Below, piece by piece: positions 7,369 to 13,829 of a stretch of 13,951 nucleotides of DNA. The notes under the pieces are model-generated. The model did not search any database, was not told where the DNA came from, and was given only the letters and a program-made list of their open reading frames with translations. Each line of letters begins with the position of its first letter. Within the stretch, counting starts at the first letter, position 1. Where the stretch lies: NCBI GenBank assembly GCA_026770615.1, contig MU631889.1, positions 4,355 to 18,305 of the forward strand. The letters are read 5' to 3'. Both the position numbers and the translations under genes were made by a program. The DNA is from Pavlovales sp. CCMP2436. Lineage: Eukaryota; Haptophyta; Pavlovophyceae; Pavlovales.

Positions 7369-8283
7369 ATGCCGAACGAGGTTTTGATTCAAGCCGGACA
7401 AGTCAGAGCACTTCAGAATCGCCTGGCTCTCGTCACCGAAATAGCAGGAATTACCTTGAACGCCGAATTACGTACACAGAGGCGTTACCATGTGAAGAAT
7501 ACACACGTGAGGAACTAATCAATCAACGCCTTTATGGAAGGAAAGCTCATCCTCGACAGCACAAGAAAGCAGGCCCATAACGTGGTCGAAATAAAATAAT
7601 GGATAAATCTTGAAGTAACTGAGAGGCACGCTGTTACAAATATATTTGGCTCACCGTTGGATAAAAATGAAATCAAGAAGATAACGGAAGCGGCAGCACG
7701 ATATACGGAGGTCCCGACCCAAATCGTGAAGCGCGAACAACTCGGTACGTTCCTGCGCGAAGGCAGCTTGTTCAAAGCGTTCAGTGACGTTTCAGGGAGA
7801 TTCCACTCGACTGCGTACAGACGAAATGGAGGAATGCCGCACCCACGAGGCGTCCTCATTCGAGTCGATTCATTCCAGGAGTACAGGGAAGACTATTCTT
7901 TCTTGTACGACACAACCGGCCTGTTTCATGACCGAATGAAGACTGTGACGAAAGACCATTTCAGTGCTCTCGAGCTTGATAAATACCTCTTCGTCGGCGA
8001 GAATGATATGCAAATGATTCGCCAGGGCGACAAATCAGGCGCCTTACTCTTTGGTGGGTACGATTTCCCAGAGATGATTACCGGTAAGAAAGGGCCCGCC
8101 CTCATGAGGGAGTACAGACGACGAGCCAAACGTCTAGGGCCATCGAGATACGATGTAGGCTCATTTATACAAAAATATCTCAGTAAGGAACCACCGTTAC
8201 CAACTTTCAGCCTGCCTTCCTGGCCTGAAGAGTTAATGCATCAACGTCTTACGAGCACACATGCTGGATATCACGCCCATTGA
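7369..8283 (+). pseudogene. ORF of unknown function with two in-frame TAA codons
   Basis: A single frame runs from ATG 7369 (or ATG 7351, same frame) to TGA 8281-8283, about 304 codons, broken by TAA at 7516-7518 and 7597-7599 without any frame change. All segments look coding: MPNEVLIQAGQVRALQNRLA before the first TAA, AFMEGKLILDSTRKQAHNVV between, and a long remainder with DKNEIKKITEAAARYTEVPT, GMPHPRGVLIRVDSFQEYRE and PALMREYRRRAKRLGPSRYD. If it is not recoded, the longest usable ORF starts at ATG 7657 (208 aa). The protein is soluble, charged and has no membrane segment. I do not recognise the family. It converges on the minus-strand gene at 8360-8914 with a 76-bp gap. It could be a structural or DNA-associated viral protein, but this is only from context. 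Confidence 0.5.
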
Positions 8284-8307
8284 TCAACATTGGATAAACT
8301 CTTCTAA

Positions 8308-8337
8308 AACAACCGTGCTTGCGTTACTCCGGTTGTT
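8308..8337. terminator. Hairpin between convergent ORFs, possible transcript end signal
   Basis: AACAACCG (8308-8315) and CGGTTGTT (8330-8337) are perfect inverted arms around a 14-nt loop. They lie in the middle of the 76-bp gap between the converging ORFs that end at 8283 and 8360. Some giant viruses end and polyadenylate transcripts at such palindromes. The assignment is inference from position and symmetry only. Confidence 0.4.
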
Positions 8338-8359
8338 GCTGTTTCTGCTGCTGTTTCTT

Positions 8360-8914
8360 CTACCGTCTGGGCTTTGCAGAGCGCTTGGCAGTGGCTTTCG
8401 GTTTGACATTGATGTCGATCGCGTTATTCTGCAACGCGCGAACGAGGTCCTTCTGTAGTTTCTTCGCATCGCACGATGCCTTCGAGGTCAGCACGGCTTC
8501 CTCGGCTTTGAGTGCTTTGATCTTTTTGATATTATTCGAAATCAAGGCTAGCTGTCCATCTTCGCTTTTGAGCGTCTGCACTCGAATTTGTAAATCGGAC
8601 AGTTTCGACTGCGCGCTGGACCATAAGGTCTTGATGTTACTTATGTGGAATATAACCTCATCTTGAAAAATTTGACCGCCCAGGGATTTAACTTCGACCG
8701 CGAGGTTTTCCTGACCGAGGCGTGCCAGCACCGACAGATTTCCGCCTGATTCCTGCGCTAATTGTTCGGCAGCTGCGAGCGCACCGTTCAGGCGCTTATT
8801 CCGATCGCCGAGTTTGCGAGTTACATTGGCCGCGATCGCCTTTTCTGCTTCTAATCGACCTCGTTCGGGTGGTTTCTCGGTCCGTGCAATCTGGCCGATA
8901 GCCTCTTCCACCAT
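8360..8914 (-). CDS. Coiled-coil protein of the virus-like block
   Basis: This is an intact 184-aa ORF on the minus strand, starting at ATG 8914 in a good Kozak context (GTCGCCATGG) and ending in TAG. The protein is almost wholly helical in composition: RLEAEKAIAANVTRKLGDRN, LNGALAAAEQLAQESGGNLS, then AQSKLSDLQIRVQTLKSEDG with heptad-like spacing of Leu/Ile/Val, and NNIKKIKALKAEEAVLTSKA. It ends in a Lys/Arg/Ala-rich tail (KPKATAKRSAKPRR) that could bind nucleic acid. There is no membrane segment. It lies 40 bases downstream of the membrane-protein ORF 9260-8955 on the same strand, so the two may be co-transcribed or expressed from tightly packed promoters. No homologous family is recognised. 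A scaffold or virion-interior role is possible but unproven. Confidence 0.6.
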   Translation of the reverse strand: MVEEAIGQIARTEKPPERGRLEAEKAIAANVTRKLGDRNKRLNGALAAAEQLAQESGGNLSVLARLGQENLAVEVKSLGGQIFQDEVIFHISNIKTLWSSAQSKLSDLQIRVQTLKSEDGQLALISNNIKKIKALKAEEAVLTSKASCDAKKLQKDLVRALQNNAIDINVKPKATAKRSAKPRR

Positions 8915-8954
8915 GGCGACACCTTTCTCCTTAAGGCCATTCTTCGCAAGCGCC

Positions 8955-9260
8955 TCAGATATGCGTGCGCCGTGCGCGCCGGCGCGCGCGGCCGCCTCGT
9001 CTATGCGCGTTATGTAATTTTTCGTAAGCGGCGCGTGTTCGCCGACATTTGTGGCCCATGTAAGTAATGCCTGCGACTGCGACGAGAATCACACATATGC
9101 CCGCAAGCATGGCGGGCTCTTCTTCAGCCAAGCCAATGATGATGGACTTGACTTCGGCCTTGGCGCGTTCAATGCACATCACCGATTGTTTCCACGTTTG
9201 CGAGCTGCACGAGACAGTGCTGCTTGCCGCTTCTGCACCTCCGCCATCTTCATCTGTCAC
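8955..9260 (-). CDS. Small single-pass membrane protein of the virus-like block
   Basis: This is an intact 101-aa ORF, ATG 9260 to TGA 8955-8957. Residues 1-20 are acidic and Ser/Gly-rich (TDEDGGGAEAASSTVSCSS). Residues 21-49 form a likely amphipathic helix. Residues about 50-69 are a clear transmembrane segment (AMLAGICVILVAVAGITYMG). The remainder is strongly basic (HRRGGRARRRARRTH), which by the positive-inside rule predicts an acidic N-terminus outside and a basic tail in the cytoplasm or virion interior. Single-pass proteins of this size and layout are common in large DNA viruses, but there is no specific family match. GC rises at the 3' end (about 8970-9000). The upstream bases 9261-9300 give no clear promoter motif. 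Confidence 0.55.
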   Translation of the reverse strand: MTDEDGGGAEAASSTVSCSSQTWKQSVMCIERAKAEVKSIIIGLAEEEPAMLAGICVILVAVAGITYMGHKCRRTRAAYEKLHNAHRRGGRARRRARRTHI

Positions 9261-9267
9261 AATTGTT

Positions 9268-9440
9268 AAGGGAGAGGGCGAGGGCGTGAGCCGTGTGCGG
9301 CGAACTAGGGCTCCGCACCACGCACGGGGATCGGAATGCAGACGGACAGGGGCGCAGGGAGTGCGTACGTACTATTCATTATATGATGTGCGTGGGGCCG
9401 ATGGAGGCGGCCGCGCGCATCAAAACGCAGCTCATCGGCA
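9268..9440. other. Right border region of the virus-like block
   Basis: No gene is supported. GC-rich sequence with short purine repeats (GGAGAGGGCGAGGGCG) leads into the 5' side of the family A copy. The frame continuing into family A (AARIKTQLIGTIGTIAARGH) is open from about 9384 and may be the most upstream coding remnant of that element in this window. CGGCACGAT is repeated at about 9437 and 9446. Confidence 0.4.
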
Positions 9441-9725
9441 CGATCGGCACGATCGCGGCACGCGGCCATGCGCAGCTGCTGCTCGCACACCTGAGCGCGC
9501 TGACCCCGATCACCGCCCAGCGTGGGTTCAAGAGAACCAGCAACCAGCAGATCATCCCATCAACCGACCTAGCCCGGGCACGCTACCGGAGTTCCATCGG
9601 CACACGCGGTGGCGCCCAAGCCAGCGCAGCCGACTACGGCACGCAGCAGGATGGGCGACGCAGCTCTCAGACAAGATCAACTTCCAGGACCGTCAGACGC
9701 CAGTTTGAATCCCTGCCAGTACCAT
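9441..9725 (+). repeat. Family A repeat, longest copy (plus sense)
   Basis: This matches the reverse complement of 5413-5700 over its 3' 270 bases and extends further 5'. A frame is open through most of it (GHAQLLLAHLSALTPITAQR and RTSNQQIIPSTDLARARYRS). The same frame is also protein-like in the 5.4-kb copy until a stop. This suggests that the copies descend from the 3' coding end of a larger element, perhaps a non-LTR retrotransposon. The tail is CAGACGCCAGTTTGAATCCC. No reverse transcriptase or endonuclease domain is in the window. Confidence 0.7.
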
Positions 9726-9766
9726 AGATATATGCTGTATATAAAGTTATACTTCTAGTTAATTTA

Positions 9767-9915
9767 TATTTATGATAGGGATTCAAGCTGGCGTCTTGAA
9801 TAGTTAATTTATATATATTCATGAAAGGGATTCAAGCTGGCATCTGATTCTTCTGAATGTTGTACTGGTATATATTTATGATAAGGATTCAAGCTGGCGT
9901 CTGACTGTTCTGTAA
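9767..9915 (-). repeat. Three very short family A tails
   Basis: TTATGATAGGGATTCAAGCT at 9770, TTCATGAAAGGGATTCAAGC at 9818 and TTATGATAAGGATTCAAGCT at 9876 are three tails of about 28-50 bases. All are in the same orientation, each preceded by an AT tract, and they extend different distances into the element (GGCGTC, then ..TGTTGTACTGG, then ..CTGACTGTTCTG). Confidence 0.75.
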
Positions 9916-9923
9916 TATTATAT

Positions 9924-9966
<43 letters not shown>

Positions 9967-9976
9967 CATATATATA

Positions 9977-10027
<51 letters not shown>

Positions 10028-10037
10028 CATATATATA

Positions 10038-10092
<55 letters not shown>

Positions 10093-10135
10093 ATATATAC
10101 ATATATATATACATATATATATGTATATGTATTAA
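9913..10135. repeat. AT satellite, palindromic, with a 61-bp period
   Basis: About 220 bases consist almost only of TA steps, with interruptions TAATAT, TATTATA and TACATA at regular places. Bases 9961-10020 repeat at 10022 onward with a 61-bp offset. The tract is self-complementary at many scales and should extrude as a cruciform. It follows directly on a family A tail. Confidence 0.85.
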
Positions 10136-10168
10136 TGTATGGGGATTTTGGCTGGCGGGGTATCCGGT
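10132..10168. repeat. Family C repeat copy
   Basis: ATTAATGTATGGGGATTTTG and GCTGGCGGGGTAT resemble 560-595 at the left of the window. It also follows an AT tract, as there. Confidence 0.5.
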
Positions 10169-10182
10169 TCAAATGAATTGCA

Positions 10183-10256
10183 ATCTAGCCCATGCAGTTG
10201 GGCGCGCGGGCCGCGCGTTGCGCAGTAGCATGCAACAGGTTCTTGGCCGCGCCTAA
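10183..10256 (-). pseudogene. Degenerate copy of the last methyltransferase exon
   Basis: Bases 10183-10256 match 10562-10645, the end of the SET gene, with small insertions and several mismatches. They share GCAATCTAG, CCCATGCAGTTGGGCGCGC, GCAGTAGCA and CCGCGCC. On the minus strand the frame SYTFALGAAKNLLHA still echoes [15 protein letters not shown] of the real exon, and APNCMG is kept. The copy lies in tandem about 380 bases downstream of the real stop codon, in the same orientation. It is not functional. Confidence 0.75.
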
Positions 10257-10560
10257 AGCAAACGTATAGCTTAGTAGTCTGCATGCATGCAGACGCACGG
10301 TGCAGACGCGCGGTGCATGCAGCAGGACCAACGCGCGGCGCTTGCGCGGCCGATTAGGCAAGGCGACCGACCACAACCCTTGGAAGGATCAAGACCAACC
10401 TGGTGCTTTTCAGCACGCCCCTCTCTCCCCTCTCAGTCTCAGTCGGCATTGTGATCTTGAGACCCAAGCGCCGCGCGTTAGCAGATGCAGTGTCTGGGAA
10501 ACTTATTAGGTAGTGCCCAATCAACAATGTAAATTAGGTCTCAATGATTAGGCTGGTCTC
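10257..10560. other. 3' flank of the methyltransferase gene
   Basis: No gene is seen. Short repeats of GCATGCAGACGCACGGTGCA occur at 10280-10325. The minus-strand 3' UTR and polyadenylation site of the SET gene should lie just below 10566, but no AATAAA-type signal is obvious. Confidence 0.4.
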
Positions 10561-10566
10561 TGCAAT

Positions 10567-13500
10567 CTAGTTCATCCGGCCCATGCAGTTGGGCGCGCCG
10601 CAGTAGCACGCGACCTTAACCGCGCCCAACGCGAACTTGTAGTCGTATGTAATCTCCTCGCCTACCGCGATGTTGCGCCGGGCGAACATGACGATCTTCT
10701 TGCCGCCGCGCACGCCCTGCAGCGCGGGGAGGTCGACTACGTGCGCGTAGCAGTTGGGCTCGCAGCAGTGGTTGATGAAGCGCGCCACGTTGCCCGCGCA
10801 CGTGGCGTCCACCACCACCTCGTCGTCCACGCGGAACATGTAGCAGTCGCCCACCATCCCAGAGCGCTCGTACACCTGAGCGGGAGGGAGGGGGAGGTGA
10901 GTGGCGGAGGGGATGGGGGAGGTTAAAATAACTATACAAAAAAATGCAAAAGCAAAAAAATTCTAAAAAAAATGCAAAAATAATCTGTAAAAAATGTTCA
11001 TCTTCTTTCGCAGGTCCGTGATGAGCAAGGGAGGGGAGGGGATGGGGGAGGTCAAAAAAAATAAAAAATTTTATAAACAAAAGCGCACCTTTTCTCGCAG
11101 GTCCGTGGGGGGGAGGGGGGAGGGGATGGGGGAGCTCAAATTTTGTTTTTGTCGCAAACTTTATGTAAAAAGCACACCTTTTCTCGCAGGTCGGTAATGG
11201 ACTGGCGGATGACCTCGCCCACGTACTCCACCACCATCTCGCCCTGATTGTTGTTATTTTTAGCGGCTCAGCATGGTTCAACAGGTGGTGTTTACTCACT
11301 GACTTCGTCGACGTCTGACATTAGTCCTGGCGGCAGAGATGGTGGTAGAGGTGGGGTTGGTGGCGAACTCGTTTTTTGTTGTTAATGTTATTGTTGTTAT
11401 TGCTGTTATTTCAACTACTGTATTCGTGTTGTCCTTGTTGTTGGTGCGAGTGCAAATGTGCAGCATACAAGTTCTTTCCTGTCTTCCCAGTCGGACAGGG
11501 CGCGCACCTTGCCGATGGGCTGTTTGTATGTAAGTTTAAGCATTGTTTGTATGCAAGTTTAAGCATTGTTCGTATGTAATTAAAGCATTGTTTGTATGTG
11601 CGTTAAGGGATTGTTTGTAGGTGCGCACCTTGCCGATCGGCTGGGTGGCGAACACGCCCCAGTTGTGGATGGCCGAGCGCATCACGCCGATCTTGCTCCT
11701 AGCCGACCGGAGCGATGCGAGCATCTCTCTGTACTGCGAGACTAGCCCCTCCAGACCCCCCCCGCCCGCCCCCGCGGCGTCCTTTCCCCCGCGCGCAGCA
11801 GTGCCCTGCTCGAAGTCACCCTCGTCCGCGGCCACGCGCGCGCTCCTGCTCCGCTTCCCGCCCGCGCCCCCGCCCAGCTGTGCGCCGCTGCCGTCGCCGC
11901 CGCCGTCGGGGCCGCCGCCACCCCCCTCGATGTGCAGGACGTGTGAGGCACAGTGCTCGCGCCACGAGGGGGCGGGCTGCAATTGTTTGTATGTAAGTTA
12001 AAGCAGTGTTCGTATGTAAGTTTAAGCAGTGTTCGTATGTGAGCTTGAGCAGTGCTCGCGCCACGAGGGGGTGGGCTGCAGGGGGGGGGTAGACAGTCAA
12101 CTTACATAACGAACTTAAGCAGGGTGTGCATGTAAGATTAGGCATAGTTCGTATGGAAGTTAGTGGCCCAGAAAAATCCGGCTTGCCCTGAGAGGGGGCT
12201 GCTCGGATACATCGGACCCGGTCCGTAACTTTACGGGCGAGCGCCCGGGCCGCTGGGTGTGGCGTGGCACTAGCAGTGTACCCTGCCAGGCCCACCCAAT
12301 ACCGGAATACACAGCGATTGTGCGTTTAAGCATTGTTCGTATGCACGCACCTCTTGCGGCGACGCGCTGGCCAGTCTCTCGTGCAGCCCCTGTCGGTGCT
12401 CCATGTAGTTCACCAACCTGCGAATTAAGCATTGTTCGTATGTAATCTTAAGCATTGTTCGTATGTCATTTTACACACACACCAACACACACACGCACGA
12501 AAGCACACACACGCACACACACACACACACGCACGTACACGTGCACATACACGCACGTACACGCACACGCACGCACGCACACGCATATGCACGTGTACAC
12601 GTGCACATACACGCACGTACACGCACACGCACGCACGCACACACATACGCACGTACACGTGCACATACGCGCACGTACACGCACACGCACGCACGCACAC
12701 ATATATACACACACCCAGAGCACCCCGCATTGTTCACAACAATGTTTTAAGCATTGTTCGTATGTATCTTTAGCACTGCTTCAACCCACCTCGAGCACCC
12801 CGCCGCTGCAACGAGCGCGTCCGCCGGCTGCCCCTTGCCCGACTCGAACACGCCCTCGGCCGCCGCCGCCTCGGCCGCCCCCCACGCTGCGGCTGCGCGT
12901 GCTAATCGCTCGCGCAATCTCGCGCCTGTGGCGACGGCCTCGGCCGGCTGTGTGTGGTTCGAATGAGTAAGGGATCCGTGTGAATTAACCAGAGAAAAAA
13001 GTGAGAAAAAAGCGAAAGAGCGAAAAGAAAGAAAGAAAAGAGTAAGCGAGCAAGTGTCTGTGATACTTATTCAGTGTCCGATTATATTTAGATCCAGACT
13101 CCCTTAACCACTGGCTTTCGCGCGGGTTTTGGCTGTTGAGTTCGGATCACTTAATTCGGACAGGAAATAGTAGTATTACACAAGGTAATTCTTATTTATT
13201 TTCGACAAAAGCATAGCAACGCACCTGCCCCCCTCCTCCCGGCTGCAAGTGGGGGGGGCGTTAAAAGACCTATTGATTATAGAAGCATAGCAACACACAT
13301 GCCCCCCTCCTCCCGGCTGCAACTGGGGGGGGGGGGGTTCTGCTGGAGCCAGGTCTCGGTTGCTACCGAAATTAAAAATCGTACTGGTTAAAACCAGTTG
13401 ACAGTACTTATTGCTTTGTTTATTCCGCTCCGGTGCGGATATAATCAAGAACAGGGTCCTAGCTCCAGCAGAAAGACCTATGATCACAAAAGCAACGCAC

Positions 13501-13829
13501 CTGCCCCCCTCCTCCCGGCTGTCCCCCCGCCGCCCCAATGTCGCGCAGCAGTGCGTCCTGTTTTATTATTATTATTTCATAATTTTTCAGAATATCAGAT
13601 TATTTCAAACATCATGCAGTGTATCCTATTTCAACAGAATATCACACATTAGTAACATTATATTGTAACTTGACTCAAGTCTGAATTTTCGAATTTTCGA
13701 ATTTCGCAAAATAGAATAATCACAAAGGCAACAAAAGCAACGAATAGAACCAAAAAAAAGCTTCTTTTACTTACCTCTCGGTAGCGCGCGGCGATGGCTT
13801 CCGCGTCCGCCTGTAGCGCCAGCACACGC
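10567..13829 (-). CDS. SET-domain histone H3K4 methyltransferase, Set1/Trithorax type (3' part of gene)
   Basis: Seven exons on the minus strand, all with AG/GT borders and joining in phase: 13829-13775, 13557-13501, 12947-12790, 12417-12351, 11976-11629, 11243-11178 and 10875-10567, about 353 codons; the 5' part lies beyond the window. Exons 1-4 encode a helical Ala/Glu-rich region ([35 protein letters not shown]). Exon 5 ends with a Gly-rich linker and the SET start [31 protein letters not shown]. Exon 6 is [22 protein letters not shown]. Exon 7 holds [28 protein letters not shown] (S-adenosylmethionine site), EEITYDYKF (catalytic Tyr region) and the post-SET zinc motif [13 protein letters not shown], then TAG. 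It should methylate H3K4 in a COMPASS-like complex in the nucleus. FYR and PHD domains, which would separate Set1 from MLL/ATX, are not in the window. All catalytic motifs are intact. Confidence 0.9.
10876..11177 (-). repeat. Intron 6 with tandem copies of the upstream exon edge
   Basis: This 302-nt intron holds two extra copies of the exon-6 end and its donor. The real edge (plus 11171-11195, ACCTTTTCTCGCAGGTCGGT) recurs at 11082-11106 (23 of 25 bases) and, more degenerate, at 10997-11019. Each copy is followed on the plus side by GGGGAGGGGATGGGGGAGGT and a poly-A/T run, so the repeated unit is about 85-90 bp and includes a pyrimidine tract on the sense strand. The copy at 11082-11106 keeps a usable AAAAG|GTGCGC donor. 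The last copy has lost it (AAGATG). Confidence 0.8.
11244..11628 (-). repeat. Intron 5 with D repeats, a copied exon edge and a family B tail
   Basis: Plus 11502-11522 repeats 11623-11643 (20 of 21 bases), which is the exon-5 end plus donor. On the sense strand the copy reads CAG|CCCATCGGCAAG|GTGCGC, a 12-nt in-phase microexon candidate at 11508-11519. Between copy and exon lie about four units of the 22-nt D repeat (sense CTTACATACGAACAATGCTTAA). A family B tail occupies 11259-11300, close to the acceptor at 11244. A T/G-rich tract (11370-11450) fills the rest. Confidence 0.75.
11977..12350 (-). repeat. Intron 4 with a copied exon start and D repeats
   Basis: Plus 12050-12080 repeats 11951-11981 with one mismatch in 31 bases. 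This is the start of exon 5 with its CTGCAG acceptor. Using the copied acceptor would lead to a stop (TAA) before the real exon, so the downstream one must be used. D-repeat units sit at 11982-12045, 12105-12155 and 12320-12345, right against both splice sites. The middle (12160-12315) is a unique GC-rich segment with no supported exon. Confidence 0.75.
12418..12789 (-). repeat. Intron 3 with D repeats and a 212-nt alternating purine-pyrimidine tract
   Basis: D-repeat units lie at 12422-12470 and 12745-12770, flanking a CA/CG tract. From 12503 to 12714 purines and pyrimidines alternate without a break. Inside it a 60-bp unit (ACACGTGCACATACACGCAC..) repeats about three times from 12537, 12597 and 12657. 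Long ORFs in all frames here are an effect of the missing TA-stop triplets and are not genes. Confidence 0.9.
12948..13500 (-). repeat. Intron 2 with two copies of the exon-2 end and a small inverted-repeat element
   Basis: The exon-2 end (plus 13497-13520, GCACCTGCCCCCCTCCTCCC) recurs at 13221-13246 and 13295-13321. The copy at 13225-13242 reads, in sense, TTGCAG|18 nt|GTGCGT and is a possible in-phase microexon; the other has CAT in place of CAG. Bases 13338-13353 (TTCTGCTGGAGCCAGG) and 13458-13473 are inverted (15 of 16), enclosing a further palindrome ACTGGTTAAAACCAGT at 13383-13398. A purine tract at 12990-13050 is the sense-strand pyrimidine tract before exon 3. Confidence 0.75.

Noticed and set aside
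9067..9708. 213-aa plus ORF over the right border
   Set aside because: Antisense to the membrane-protein ORF in its first half, then out of the better family A frame in its second half.
10616..11299. 227-aa minus ORF over introns 5 and 6 and exon 7
   Set aside because: It runs through splice sites, poly-T runs and a family B tail, and reads exon 7 in the wrong frame.
12160..12315. Possible extra exon inside intron 4
   Set aside because: Neighbouring exons join in phase without it, all frames have stops or lack good borders, and no SET-family sequence is seen.
12432..12970. Several ORFs of 85-171 aa made of His/Thr or Cys/Val/Arg repeats on both strands
   Set aside because: They are translations of the CA/CG tract, open in every frame because it lacks stop triplets. 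The real exon in this span is 12947-12790 on the minus strand.
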